Below are positions 1-9,126 of a DNA stretch of 52,821 nucleotides, piece by piece. The position numbers were made by a program, and so were the translations under genes. Source of the DNA: an uncultured Candidatus Marinamargulisbacteria bacterium (lineage in GTDB: Bacteria; Margulisbacteria; Marinamargulisbacteria; UBA817; CACECR01); assembly GCA_902558105.1 (NCBI GenBank), contig CACECR010000003.1:1-52821 (forward strand). Direction: 5' to 3'. Position 1 is the stretch's first letter, and the number at the start of each line of letters is the position of its first letter. The notes under the pieces are model-generated. The model made no database searches. It was given only the letters and a program-made list of their open reading frames with translations, and had not been told where the DNA came from.

Positions 1-33
1 AATATTCAATCAATCTTAACGAAGCAATTGTAG

Positions 34-72
34 TTTTTACAATTATTTTTGTAAAAATTGAAATTTTTACAA
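34..72. repeat. Three alternating 9-bp boxes at 15-bp spacing
   Basis: TTTTTACAA at 34-42, its exact reverse complement TTGTAAAAA at 49-57, and TTTTTACAA again at 64-72. Start-to-start spacing is 15 bp both times. The first two can form an 8-9 bp hairpin. The pattern could be a protein-binding array or the AT-rich remains of a terminator. The sequence is low-complexity, so chance is possible. Confidence 0.5.
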
Positions 73-268
73 CTTTTAATAAGTTTTGAATAATAAAATG
101 TATTCAAATTTTTAATATAAGGGCTTAATATTTGGATAATAATATAACAAAAAAGAACTCAGACTTAAGTTAAAAAATAAGCGAAAAAACATAAAAATTA
201 AAGAAAAATCTAAGTAAAAAAAATCCATCAAATAAAATATCACTGTCAAGAAAACCATTTTTTTGGCA

Positions 269-274
269 TATAAT
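269..274 (+). promoter_or_regulatory. Candidate -10 box for the 56-codon gene
   Basis: A perfect TATAAT lies about 70 bp upstream of the ATG at 344. No good -35 sits at 17 bp; the nearest resemblance is CTGTCA at 243-248, 20 bp away. In AT-rich sequence a lone hexamer is weak evidence, but the strong Shine-Dalgarno of the next gene supports transcription on this strand. Confidence 0.35.
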
Positions 275-343
275 ATGCATATTAATTTTTACTGAATAAC
301 ACGAAACTTGTAAACCACACAATGTTTCAGGGAGGAGGAAAAA

Positions 344-514
344 ATGAGTTTAGCCACTTTTAAAATGTTGAAAGGTCAACTCGATCAAAATTATGGAGAG
401 TATCCATTTAAAGGATGTAAAACACAAACTCTGAAATTTAGTAACCGTCTCCGACAAAAGCCCAGTTTAAATCCGAGAGTTATCTGGAAACATTTAAGAT
501 ACGACGATCTATAA
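344..514 (+). CDS. Small basic protein of unknown function (56 aa)
   Basis: I do not recognise this protein. The ATG at 344 follows a near-perfect Shine-Dalgarno, GGAGGAGG at 331-338, with about six bases of spacing, one of the strongest ribosome sites in the window. The 56 residues begin MSLATFKMLKG and end KHLRYDDL; the protein is basic and soluble, with a lone Cys and no signal peptide or membrane segment. An intrinsic terminator follows about 35 bp after the stop, so the gene has its own -10 candidate, ribosome site and terminator and looks like an independently expressed, well translated unit. The neighbours (hisE-dnaE on the other strand) give no clue to function. It may be a small nucleic-acid-binding or ribosome-associated protein, which is speculation. 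Confidence 0.6.
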   Translation: MSLATFKMLKGQLDQNYGEYPFKGCKTQTLKFSNRLRQKPSLNPRVIWKHLRYDDL

Positions 515-547
515 ATAAACTTTTATAAATAACCAATCAATAGCCGT

Positions 548-581
548 AAACGTCATACCAAACCCTAGGTATGACGTTTTT
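548..581 (+). terminator. Intrinsic terminator, hisE stop in its loop
   Basis: A 12-bp perfect stem, AAACGTCATACC (548-559) with GGTATGACGTTT (568-579), closes an 8-base loop and runs into TTTTT on the plus strand. It ends the 56-codon gene. The stop codon of the convergent hisE (complement of CTA at 565-567) lies in the loop, so the same hairpin also folds at the 3' end of the hisE transcript, with a weaker U-tract on that strand. Confidence 0.85.
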
Positions 582-843
582 CTAATACATCCACAACATC
601 TTGTAAAGACAGTCCTTGCTCTCGACAAAGAACCATAACATGATACAACAAATCAGCGGCTTCATTTGAAAACTCTTCTGGATCATTATTTTTAGCCGCA
701 ATAATAAGCTCAGCTGCTTCTTCTCCAACCTTACGAGCAATTCGATCAACGCCCTGCTCAAATAATGTACTAGTATATGATCCTTCTTTTGGATTGTTAT
801 ATCGTTCTTTTAGTAATTCATCTAATTTAGATAAAAATGTCAT
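565..843 (-). CDS. hisE: Phosphoribosyl-ATP pyrophosphatase
   Basis: HisE hydrolyses phosphoribosyl-ATP to phosphoribosyl-AMP, the second step of histidine synthesis, in the cytoplasm. The 92-residue length is right for a stand-alone HisE without a HisI domain. The MazG-like fold signature is present: KVGEEAAELIIAAKN around residues 38-52, then EAADLLYHVMVL around 61-72, giving the acidic metal-binding helices. It starts 3 bp after the dnaE stop on the same strand and so should be cotranscribed with dnaE, a partner with no metabolic link. The only other histidine gene here is hisD at 33127, so the pathway genes are dispersed. Confidence 0.95.
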   Translation of the reverse strand: MTFLSKLDELLKERYNNPKEGSYTSTLFEQGVDRIARKVGEEAAELIIAAKNNDPEEFSNEAADLLYHVMVLCREQGLSLQDVVDVLEKRHT

Positions 844-846
844 AAT

Positions 847-3800
847 TTAAGCCTCCCATACTCGGCCAACACCTACTAACTGACCCAAAAGGTCGATAGC
901 GTCATCTGTTACCCAATATTTTTTATGAACCAAGACCGATTGATCTAAGACATGCATAATAACACGACGACCACCTCGATTATTTTGACACACTTGTCGA
1001 ATTTCATCTAGATACGAAATATCTTTTGATATTGCCACATCAATATGAATATCTTTGATCCGTTGTTCATCACTGATACATTCAATCGTTTGACAATTTA
1101 CAGAAATACGCTCATCCTGAACACGAACTCTACCTTGAACACGAACAATGCAATCATCTACAAACAATGCAGATTGTTCTTGAAAATTATCTGATTGAAA
1201 CAACAATACAGATAAGTCACCATGCAAATCTTCCATATTCGCAATCATCATTTCACTTTTATTTTTCGTAATAACTTTACGGCAATCCGATAAAATACCA
1301 GCAACCGTAATCCAAGACTGATCATCCTCGGGTGTTATAGATCCTGAATGATGAGACATGGAATTCAATAAATCCTTAACTAAATCAAGTGGGTGACCAG
1401 TAACATAAACCCCCATTAACTCTTTTTCATATCGTAATTTCTCGGCATCTGTTAACGGACGCGCAGACAAATCTTCTTCCATATCAAAAGCGGACCCATC
1501 ATTAATACTGGCAAATAACCCTGTTTGACCAGACTCTCGTTCCTTAACTATACGCTGTGCATGTTCTAAAGACCGTTCATAAGTTTCAAGAAGTAAGCCC
1601 CTATTGGGCTCTAAAGCATCAAAACCACCAGACTTAATGAGACTTTCAACAACGCGTTTATTCACTTGTTTTAAATCAACGCGAAGTAACATATCCATCA
1701 TAGATTTGTAGGGCCCATTCTCACGCTTTTCAACAATACTTTCAATGGCACCATCTCCAACATTTTTAATGGCACCCAAACCAAAACGAAGTGACTTATC
1801 TTCAATAGTAAACGAATGCATCGACTGGTTCACATCTGGTTGCAAACACACAATTCCCATATCTCGGCAATCAGCAATATACATCGACAATCGATCCGCA
1901 CTCCCCATAACCGAGGACAATAAAGCCGTCATGTACTCTAGCGTGTAATTCGCTTTTAAAAACGCGGTATGATAGGAAATTTGAGCATAAGCCGCACTAT
2001 GTGACTTGTTAAAACCATACTCAGCAAATTTATAACAAAGCTCAAAAACTTTATTGGCAATATCAACTGGAAACTCTTTTTCTTTAGCCCCCTCTAAAAA
2101 CTCGCCTTTCAAACGATCCATTTCAGATTTTTTCTTTTTACCCATCGCTCGACGAAGCATATCGGCTTGAGCCAGAGTAAATCCACCAATTGTACTAGCA
2201 ATCTGCATAACCTGTTCCTGGTAAAGAATCATTCCATAGGTATCTTTTAAAATCGGTTCAAGAGCATCTAAATCATACTTCACTTCTGTCTCACCCGATT
2301 TATTAGAAATAAAATCCTGAACCATACCAGACCCTAATGGACCCGGACGATATAACGCAAGTAAAGCGATCACATCTTCAAAGTTAGTGGGTTTTAAATC
2401 TTTGATAAGCTCCTTCATACCCGAACTCTCTAACTGAAAAACGCCACTAGTTTTACCCGAACATAATAAATCGTAAGTAGCCTGATCTGTAAATTCAAGA
2501 GCATCTAAATCCAACGTTTCATTACGAAACTCTTCAATAAGCTCAATGGCATGTTGAATAACCGTTAAATTACGAAGGCCTAAAATATCCATTTTTAATA
2601 GACCAAGCTTCTCTAAATTACTCATCGCATATTGAGACGATGTTTGACCTTCATTTCGGACCAACGGTACAATTGAAGATAATGGATCGCGAGATATCAA
2701 AACACCCGCTGCGTGAGTAGACGAATGGCGAGTAAAACCTTCCAAACGCATTGCAAAATCAAGTAAACGCTTATACTCCTCATTGGAATCATAATTTTGC
2801 TTTAGTTCAGGAACCAACTCTAGAGCTTCTGGAATCGTAGTTACTTTTCCAGGCGCTGCTGGAATAAGCTTCGCTAAATAATCCACATCTTTTAGTTCGG
2901 TTCCTAACGCGCGCCCCACATCTCGAACAACCGCACGAGATTGCATGGTTCCAAAGGTAATAATTTGAGAAACATGAGGCTCACCATAGCGCTGAACCAA
3001 AAAATCAATGACTTCAACACGACGCTTAATACAAAAATCCAAATCCACATCCGGCATCGAAACACGATCAGGGTTTAAGAATCGCTCAAAAAGTAATTTA
3101 TATCGAATCGGATCAATTTTCGTAATATTTAACGCATACGATACAATTGAGCCCGCCGCTGATCCCCTTCCTGGACCCACTGGAATATTTTCATCGGTAC
3201 AGAACTTTAAAAAATCATAAATAATTAAAAAGTAAATGGGGTACTGCATCTGAATGATAATATCAAGCTCAAACTTCACTCGATCCTTAATTTCTTGGGT
3301 GATTTCATCGTACTTTTCATCTATACCTTCCCAAACTAACCGTTCTAAATAAGCTTCCGAACTGAGCCCATCGGGACATTCAAAGTGAGGAAGTAAGACT
3401 TGGTCTGTAACAAATTCGATAGCACAATCATTAGCAATTTTTACAGTATTCGATATGGCTTCAGGGAAATCTTTAAATATCTCAATCATTTGATCCGCTG
3501 ATTTAAAATCACGTTCATGAAGTTCGTAATTATGAGACTCCTCATCGAGTTCTCTACCCATCTGAATACATCTTAAAATGGCTTGTAAAATAGAATCCTC
3601 TGGCGTTAAATAATACACATCATTTAACGCCACTAATGGGAGTTGATGTGTCTTAGAAAACGCAATTAAATCATCAATTAATTTAGAATTCAACTCATTA
3701 TTTTCAGGTTGTAAGCCCAGATAAAAATCTGATCCGTACAACGCTTTTAAATCTTTAGCCCACTTTTCGGCAGACGCCAACTGATCTCTGGATACACCTT

Positions 3801-4221
3801 CCGCAATCACACCATTTACACCGGGTGAAATAACAATTAAGTCTTCCGAATATTGTTTCAAATGCGCCAGATCAATCCGTGGACGATAATAAAACCCATC
3901 TAAATTAGCAATTGTCACTAACTCAGATAAATTCTGATATCCTTTAAATGATTTACACAAAAAAATAAGTCGTGAAAATGTTCTCTCTTTCACAGAGATA
4001 TCATCACAAACATGTAATTCACAACCCACTATAGGGTTTAATCCTTTGTCCTTACATTGTAAATAAAACTCAATGGCACCAAACATGACGCCATTATCTG
4101 TTAACGCTACAGACGACATAGACTGTTCTTCACATTGTGAGATTAATTGTGGAATTCGAATTGCGCCATCAAGTAGCGAATATTCACTGTGAACATGTAA
4201 ATGAACAAACCGGTCTGCCAT
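847..4221 (-). CDS. dnaE: DNA polymerase III alpha subunit
   Basis: This is the replicative polymerase, DnaE type (not PolC). I start it at ATG 4221 (MADRFVHLHVHSEYS), which aligns with family N-termini; a longer TTG start at 4296 adds 25 unconserved residues. Length is 1124 aa. In order: PHP domain (about 1-210), palm/fingers with GPGRGSAAGS (349-358) and the catalytic aspartates in PDVDLDF (D393, D395) and KMDILGL (D545), then HhH motifs and a C-terminal OB fold. In the PHP domain H7, H9 and H11 are kept, but the usual TDHG reads TDNG (N43) and the usual NDVHYL reads NDVYYL (Y204). Metal ligands are therefore missing and PHP proofreading is probably lost. Confidence 0.97.
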   Translation of the reverse strand: MADRFVHLHVHSEYSLLDGAIRIPQLISQCEEQSMSSVALTDNGVMFGAIEFYLQCKDKGLNPIVGCELHVCDDISVKERTFSRLIFLCKSFKGYQNLSELVTIANLDGFYYRPRIDLAHLKQYSEDLIVISPGVNGVIAEGVSRDQLASAEKWAKDLKALYGSDFYLGLQPENNELNSKLIDDLIAFSKTHQLPLVALNDVYYLTPEDSILQAILRCIQMGRELDEESHNYELHERDFKSADQMIEIFKDFPEAISNTVKIANDCAIEFVTDQVLLPHFECPDGLSSEAYLERLVWEGIDEKYDEITQEIKDRVKFELDIIIQMQYPIYFLIIYDFLKFCTDENIPVGPGRGSAAGSIVSYALNITKIDPIRYKLLFERFLNPDRVSMPDVDLDFCIKRRVEVIDFLVQRYGEPHVSQIITFGTMQSRAVVRDVGRALGTELKDVDYLAKLIPAAPGKVTTIPEALELVPELKQNYDSNEEYKRLLDFAMRLEGFTRHSSTHAAGVLISRDPLSSIVPLVRNEGQTSSQYAMSNLEKLGLLKMDILGLRNLTVIQHAIELIEEFRNETLDLDALEFTDQATYDLLCSGKTSGVFQLESSGMKELIKDLKPTNFEDVIALLALYRPGPLGSGMVQDFISNKSGETEVKYDLDALEPILKDTYGMILYQEQVMQIASTIGGFTLAQADMLRRAMGKKKKSEMDRLKGEFLEGAKEKEFPVDIANKVFELCYKFAEYGFNKSHSAAYAQISYHTAFLKANYTLEYMTALLSSVMGSADRLSMYIADCRDMGIVCLQPDVNQSMHSFTIEDKSLRFGLGAIKNVGDGAIESIVEKRENGPYKSMMDMLLRVDLKQVNKRVVESLIKSGGFDALEPNRGLLLETYERSLEHAQRIVKERESGQTGLFASINDGSAFDMEEDLSARPLTDAEKLRYEKELMGVYVTGHPLDLVKDLLNSMSHHSGSITPEDDQSWITVAGILSDCRKVITKNKSEMMIANMEDLHGDLSVLLFQSDNFQEQSALFVDDCIVRVQGRVRVQDERISVNCQTIECISDEQRIKDIHIDVAISKDISYLDEIRQVCQNNRGGRRVIMHVLDQSVLVHKKYWVTDDAIDLLGQLVGVGRVWEA

Positions 4222-4289
4222 AGTGTCATAATCCCATATTTCAATCACTTTTACTAGACTGTCATAAGTGGTTAATTTGAGGCAAAGGA

Positions 4290-4318
4290 TTGTCAATTCA
4301 CGTTAAAAATGATATAAA
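4290..4318 (+). promoter_or_regulatory. Promoter of the nusA operon
   Basis: TTGTCA (4290-4295), a 17-bp spacer and TATAAA (4313-4318): five of six consensus matches in each box. Predicted transcription starts near 4325, leaving a leader of about 74 bases before nusA. The -35 overlaps TTGACA read on the other strand (4296-4291), so dnaE transcription may share this spot. Confidence 0.75.
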
Positions 4319-4349
4319 TAAATACATAAGTCGACACATGTTCACAAAT

Positions 4350-4374
4350 GGGCAGGATTTTCTGCTCTTTTTTT
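4350..4374 (+). terminator. Intrinsic terminator (attenuator) in the nusA leader
   Basis: GGGCAG (4350-4355) pairs with CTGCTC (4362-4367) around a six-base loop (one G-U pair), followed at once by seven T (4368-4374). No plus-strand gene ends before it; the hairpin lies between the promoter at 4290-4318 and the nusA start at 4399. It is therefore placed as a leader attenuator. Since NusA itself affects termination at such hairpins, feedback control is a natural inference. Confidence 0.7.
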
Positions 4375-4398
4375 ATAAATTTTTTAAGGTATTTTAAG

Positions 4399-5838
4399 AT
4401 GATTATTATTGATAATTTTGCTCAAGTAGCGGCTCAAATCGAAACAGAACGAGGTATAACAAAAGACGACCTTATATCCGCCATTGAACAAGCACTAGAA
4501 TCGGCATGCAAACGTAAGATGCCAGAAGATAGTGAATTAAAAGCCACTATTGATGAACTTACGGGTGAAGCTAAAATCTATCACCGTAAAACAGTTGTAA
4601 CTGACATTTCAGAACCTGAAGAAGAAGATGGTTTATCGGTTGTCAATCAAATTCCATTGGATGAAGCAACTGTATACCAAAATAATATTGAAGTTGGTGA
4701 AACCATTCAGATCGAAGTGACACCTAAAGATTTTGGAAGACTAGCAGCCCAAACAGCCAAGCAAGTTATTATCCAACGAATTCGTGAAGCTGAAAAAAAT
4801 CTAATCACATCCGAATTCAAAGATAAAATTGGTAGTACCATTATTGGGACAGTACAACGAATTGAAGGTCGTAATTTACTAGTTAATTTAGGACGAATCG
4901 AAGCAATCTTAACTCCAAATGATCAAATCCGAGGTGAACGATATCGCGTTAAAGACAAGATTAAAGTACTTGTAAAAGACGTGGTAACCACACCAAAAGG
5001 CCCACAAATTCAAATATCAAGAGCTCATCCAAATTTTTTAAGATGTTTATTTCATCAAGAAATTCCAGAAATTCAAGATGGAACAATCGAAATTATTAGT
5101 GTCTCTAGAGATGCCGGCAACCGCGCAAAAGTAGCCGTTAAATCTAATAATGAAAATATCGGTGCTGTAGGAACATGTGTAGGCCACATGGGAGGTAGAA
5201 TCCAAAGTATCATTAAAGAAATCAATAATGAAAAAATTGATATTTTAGAATGGAACGAAAAAACTGAAAACTATATCGCAAATTCATTAAAACCTGCGAA
5301 AATTGCACGTGTCATCATTACTAATGAAGAAGAAAAACAAGCATTAGCTGTTGTGGATAACGACCAACTCTCATTAGCTATTGGAAAAAGCGGAGTAAAC
5401 GTTCGCTTAGCCGTAAAGTTAACCAACTGGAAAATAGACATCATGAATTCAGAAGAATTCGCCGAGAAAAGTGAAGAAATCACCGGAGAGAAAGTTTTAA
5501 GTATTGAAGATAAAATTCAACAAGATGCTGAAAAATTAACAACAGAAAAAAAACCATCTAAAGAAAAAGTAGAAGATCAAAAAGAAGAGCTTACTGAACT
5601 TGAACAAAAACTAATGTCTGAAACTAAAGAGAGCGAAACAGAAACAATAAGTGAAGATGAAAAAGAAAAAGCTAAACCAGTAGAAAAAATTACAGCTGGA
5701 GAATTATGTGAAGACTACCAAATTAAATTAGCCGAACTAATGGAATTAGCTTCAGGTATGAATATTATTATTAAGTCAGCAAAAGCTACTATTCACCCTA
5801 AAGATGAAAGTAAACTACGAAAAAAATTAGAAGCGTAA
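4399..5838 (+). CDS. nusA: Transcription termination/antitermination protein NusA
   Basis: NusA binds RNA polymerase and nascent RNA and controls pausing, termination and antitermination. The ATG at 4399 (MIIIDNFAQVAAQIE) matches family N-termini and has TAAGG at 4386-4389 as ribosome site; an upstream ATG at 4348 lies inside the leader terminator and is rejected. The 479 residues comprise an N-terminal RNAP-binding domain, an S1 domain (around 130-200, GTVQRIEGRNLLVNLG), two KH domains (GTCVGHMGGRIQSI; AIGKSGVNVRLAVKL) and a charged Lys/Glu-rich tail ending in a short helical domain. First gene of a nusA-infB-rbfA-nrnA-truB-ribF operon. rimP and ylxR, which often flank nusA, are absent. Confidence 0.96.
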   Translation: MIIIDNFAQVAAQIETERGITKDDLISAIEQALESACKRKMPEDSELKATIDELTGEAKIYHRKTVVTDISEPEEEDGLSVVNQIPLDEATVYQNNIEVGETIQIEVTPKDFGRLAAQTAKQVIIQRIREAEKNLITSEFKDKIGSTIIGTVQRIEGRNLLVNLGRIEAILTPNDQIRGERYRVKDKIKVLVKDVVTTPKGPQIQISRAHPNFLRCLFHQEIPEIQDGTIEIISVSRDAGNRAKVAVKSNNENIGAVGTCVGHMGGRIQSIIKEINNEKIDILEWNEKTENYIANSLKPAKIARVIITNEEEKQALAVVDNDQLSLAIGKSGVNVRLAVKLTNWKIDIMNSEEFAEKSEEITGEKVLSIEDKIQQDAEKLTTEKKPSKEKVEDQKEELTELEQKLMSETKESETETISEDEKEKAKPVEKITAGELCEDYQIKLAELMELASGMNIIIKSAKATIHPKDESKLRKKLEA

Positions 5839-5853
5839 ACTAGGAGAAAGGTC

Positions 5854-7827
5854 ATGAAAGTCAAAGATCTAGCTAAAGAACTGGGACAAAATATTGAAGG
5901 GTTTATGACCTTTTTAAAAGATGTAGATATTAGAGTAAAATCACCCTCTGCAAAATTAAATCCAAAAACAGTTCGCGTTATTAAAGATTTATTCAACGAA
6001 AAACCAAAAAACAATGGGGATGAATCCATTGAAAAAGAGCGTGCAAGTGTTAAAATTTCTCCAGATCCAACCACTGTTGGTGATTTAGCACAAACCTTAA
6101 ATGTTCCGTTAGGAACTATTATGCAAGCCATTCTTAAAAAAGGTCTTTTACTCAATCTTAACTCTGAGATTAATGCAGACATCGCTTGCGAAATCGCCCT
6201 AAATTTAGACATAGACTGTACCATTGAAGGAAGTTCAAGCAAAGAACAAGAAGCCAACAGCTTAAAAGACAAACTAACTGAAATCGATCTCAATGAAATG
6301 GATAGCGAATCCGCCGATCTCAAAAAACGTCCACCGATTATCACCATTATGGGTCACGTAGATCATGGTAAAACGAAATTATTAGATGCTATTAGAAAAA
6401 CAAATGTAGTAGCCTCAGAATCAGGTGGTATTACACAGCATATTGGGGCGTATCAAATTACATTTCAAGATAAAAAACTAACTTTCTTAGATACCCCAGG
6501 CCACGAGGCTTTTACATCATTACGATCTAGGGGTGCACAAGTAACAGATATTGCTATATTAGTAGTCGCAGCTGATGAAGGAGTGAAACCACAAACAATA
6601 GAAGCCTTAAATCACGCAAAAGCAGCCGGTGTAAATATCATCGTTGCTATAAATAAAATAGACAAACCAAACATAAATATTGACCAAGTAAAAAAAGAAT
6701 TAGCCGACCAAGAACTTCTTGCAGAAGATTGGGGAGGTCAAACTATTATGGCACCGGTCTCTGCAGAAACAGGACAAGGCTTAGAAGACTTACTTAATCT
6801 AATATTATTAGACGCTGAAATGCAAGATCTGCAAGCTAATTTCAATGGATACGCAAAAGGAGTAATCGTAGAATCTGAACTATCCAAACAAAAAGGTGCT
6901 ATTGCAACTCTATTAGTAAAATCGGGAACCATAAAAGTAGGTCAATTAATTGTATCTGGTACAAGTTATGGAAAAGTAAGAGCCCTCATAAACGATCTAG
7001 GTGAGAGCGTAAAAAGCGCAGCTCCAGCAACTCCTGTAGAAATCTTAGGTTTCAATGATGCACCAACTCCAGGCGAACTTTTTAAAATCGTAAACTCTGA
7101 AAAAGAAGCGCGTCAGCTAGTAGAAAAAGCAAAACAAGAACTAAAACAAGATACTAATCAAGTCAAACAAGTGTCTTTAGAAACACTATCTCAACAAATT
7201 GAAGCAGGCGATGTAAAGAAATTAAATATCATCGTAAAAGCTGATGTTCATGGTTCACAAGAAGCAATTATTGCCTCAATTGAGAAGCTTAAAACTAATG
7301 AAGTCAGTGTTCAAGTTCTTCACGCAGGGGTAGGTCAAGTAACCGAAAACGATATAAGCTTAGCGCAAGCATCAGAAGCGGTAATTATCGGATTTAATAT
7401 TCCAGAAAATCAAGATCTTAAAACACAAGCTGAAAATGAAGGTGTAAGTATTAAATACTACAAAATCATCTATGAAATAATTGAAGATATTCAACGTGCG
7501 GCTGAAGGTCTTTACACTGTAGAATATGAAGAAGAAATACAAGGTGAAGCGGAAGTAAGAGATATTTTCTCTTTTTCAAAACTTGGAAAAATTGCGGGAT
7601 CTTATGTAACCACCGGTAAAGTTCTACGCAACTCACAACTAAGAGTCATTCGTGAAGGTAATCAAATATTTGAAGGAAAATGCCATTCACTTAAACGATT
7701 CAAAGATGATGTTAAAGAAGTCGCTACAGGCTACGAGTGTGGGATTGTAATCCAAGACTTTGATGATATTAAAGAGAATGATCGAATTGTCTCATTTGTT
7801 ATGAAAGAAAAGAAAAGAGTTTTATAA
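5854..7827 (+). CDS. infB: Translation initiation factor IF-2
   Basis: IF-2 is the GTPase that brings initiator tRNA to the 30S subunit and promotes 50S joining. AGGAGAAAGGTC precedes the ATG. The 657 residues are short for the family because the linker is reduced. Two small IF2-N-like modules (about 1-45 and 70-125) precede the G domain with GHVDHGKTK (167-175), DTPGHEAF and NKID, then the beta-barrel domains II to IV. It lies 15 bp after nusA and 3 bp before rbfA, in the standard order. Confidence 0.97.
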   Translation: MKVKDLAKELGQNIEGFMTFLKDVDIRVKSPSAKLNPKTVRVIKDLFNEKPKNNGDESIEKERASVKISPDPTTVGDLAQTLNVPLGTIMQAILKKGLLLNLNSEINADIACEIALNLDIDCTIEGSSSKEQEANSLKDKLTEIDLNEMDSESADLKKRPPIITIMGHVDHGKTKLLDAIRKTNVVASESGGITQHIGAYQITFQDKKLTFLDTPGHEAFTSLRSRGAQVTDIAILVVAADEGVKPQTIEALNHAKAAGVNIIVAINKIDKPNINIDQVKKELADQELLAEDWGGQTIMAPVSAETGQGLEDLLNLILLDAEMQDLQANFNGYAKGVIVESELSKQKGAIATLLVKSGTIKVGQLIVSGTSYGKVRALINDLGESVKSAAPATPVEILGFNDAPTPGELFKIVNSEKEARQLVEKAKQELKQDTNQVKQVSLETLSQQIEAGDVKKLNIIVKADVHGSQEAIIASIEKLKTNEVSVQVLHAGVGQVTENDISLAQASEAVIIGFNIPENQDLKTQAENEGVSIKYYKIIYEIIEDIQRAAEGLYTVEYEEEIQGEAEVRDIFSFSKLGKIAGSYVTTGKVLRNSQLRVIREGNQIFEGKCHSLKRFKDDVKEVATGYECGIVIQDFDDIKENDRIVSFVMKEKKRVL

Positions 7828-7830
7828 ACC

Positions 7831-8172
7831 ATGTCATCACGAATGAAACGTGTAGAAAATCTAATTCTACAAAGTATTCCTACCATTATCAGTCAAAAAA
7901 TTAATGATGAACGAATCGGATTTATCAGCATTACTGGCGTTGAAATGAGTAAAGACTTAAGTATTGCTAAGGTGTATTATAGTCAAATTGGATCCGAAGA
8001 AGAAAAAGAACAAACGTTTAAAGGACTTTGTTCGGCAGCTGGGACTATTAAAGGCTACATCAGCAACATCGTTCATTTAAAACGGATTCCAAATTTACGA
8101 TTTATTTACGACGACTCGTTAGAAAGAGGTGTCGAAACCCTAAAAAAAATTCAAGAACTAGATATAAACTAA
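7831..8172 (+). CDS. rbfA: Ribosome-binding factor A
   Basis: RbfA is a small KH-like protein that helps mature the 5' end of 16S rRNA in the 30S subunit. The 113-residue length is typical. Visible family features: RMKRVENLILQSIPTII at the N-terminus, FISITGVEMSKDLSIAKVYY in the middle, and the LKRIPNLRFIYDDS stretch. It lies between infB and nrnA with 3-bp gaps on both sides, so translation is probably coupled. Confidence 0.95.
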   Translation: MSSRMKRVENLILQSIPTIISQKINDERIGFISITGVEMSKDLSIAKVYYSQIGSEEEKEQTFKGLCSAAGTIKGYISNIVHLKRIPNLRFIYDDSLERGVETLKKIQELDIN

Positions 8173-8175
8173 GCA

Positions 8176-9126
8176 ATGACCTACGATAACATTGATCAAT
8201 TTTTACCGGTGCTTACCCGACACAAAAACAACCCTATCCTAATTGTTGGGCATAAAGATCCAGACTTAGACGCGATTGGCTCGGCAACAGCATTAGGACT
8301 ACAGTTACAACAACGTGGATATAACTGTAAAATCTGGGTGACAGAACGGATTCCAACTGACTACAAATTTTTACCAGGTCTCGACTTAATAGAAAGAAAA
8401 TACCCAAAAAACTTTAATGAAAAACTCATCGTAGCACTCGACTCTTCTCATTTAAATCGTATCCGTGATTATGAACAACTAGATATTCATACTGAGATCT
8501 TAAACATCGATCATCACTCCGATAATAGTTATTTTGGTAATGAAAATATCGTATGGGAAATGTCATCCGTAGGTGAAATGTTAGCCACATTATTCCAACA
8601 CATTGGATGGGATCTTACGAGTGATATTGCGACGTGTTTATATACCGCCATCTCTTTTGATACCGGACAATTTAGCTATAGCAATACGACAGATCATACA
8701 TTTGAAATTGCATCGTTATTACTAAAACACAATATTCAACATCACAAAATTATTGAAAGGCTAACAGAAAACAAAACACCAGCCTACTTCCAACAGATCC
8801 AAAACGCATTAAACAACATGATTTATAATGAGGACTATCGATATATCTATACCACGCTTCCACATTGCAAGGAATCACCCGGAAACGATATTATCAATTT
8901 CATAAGAATGCGAAAAAATACAGATGTTTGTATTGTATTTAGAGATCTTCCAAACCAACTCGTAAAAATTAGTCTTCGATCGAAAACAGACTTTGATGTG
9001 GCAAAGTTTGCCGCTAAATTTAAGGGTGGTGGACACAAAAAAGCCGCCGGAATACAATTAGAAGGCGATATTAATCAAATACAAAAGGACGTAATTACGG
9101 CACTAGAACATGAGCTCATTCGATAA
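8176..9126 (+). CDS. nrnA: DHH-family oligoribonuclease / pAp phosphatase
   Basis: Members of this DHH/DHHA1 family degrade short RNA oligomers (nanoRNase) and dephosphorylate pAp. The 316 residues carry the HxDPDxDAIGS-type metal motif (HKDPDLDAIGS, 26-36), the DHH signature at 112-114, and the DHHA1 motif GGGHKKAAG near 285. The position between rbfA and truB is the usual one for NrnA. The 3' end overlaps the start of truB by 17 bp, a sign of coupled translation. Family assignment is firm; the exact substrate preference is inferred. Confidence 0.92.
   Translation: MTYDNIDQFLPVLTRHKNNPILIVGHKDPDLDAIGSATALGLQLQQRGYNCKIWVTERIPTDYKFLPGLDLIERKYPKNFNEKLIVALDSSHLNRIRDYEQLDIHTEILNIDHHSDNSYFGNENIVWEMSSVGEMLATLFQHIGWDLTSDIATCLYTAISFDTGQFSYSNTTDHTFEIASLLLKHNIQHHKIIERLTENKTPAYFQQIQNALNNMIYNEDYRYIYTTLPHCKESPGNDIINFIRMRKNTDVCIVFRDLPNQLVKISLRSKTDFDVAKFAAKFKGGGHKKAAGIQLEGDINQIQKDVITALEHELIR

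Larger units (their letters stand above)
1..343. other. AT-rich non-coding leader region
   Basis: No credible gene is visible here on either strand. The stretch is very AT-rich with many A and T runs. It holds three 9-bp boxes in alternating orientation (34-72) and a TATAAT hexamer (269-274), and it leads to the ribosome binding site of a short gene at 344. It looks like a regulatory or spacer segment. The gene upstream of the window is not visible, so its end or terminator could also lie here. Confidence 0.6.

Noticed and set aside
4222-4296. Longer dnaE start (TTG at 4296)
   Set aside because: It adds 25 residues with no family match and enters the nusA promoter; the ATG at 4221 starts the conserved MADRFVHLHVH.
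4348-4398. Earlier nusA start at 4348
   Set aside because: It begins just before the leader terminator stem and adds a Phe-rich tail unlike NusA; 4399 has a ribosome site and a family match.
5793-6347. 184-codon minus-strand open frame opposite infB
   Set aside because: It lies wholly on nusA's end and infB's conserved N-terminal part; its sequence is Ser/Leu-rich as expected for an antisense shadow.
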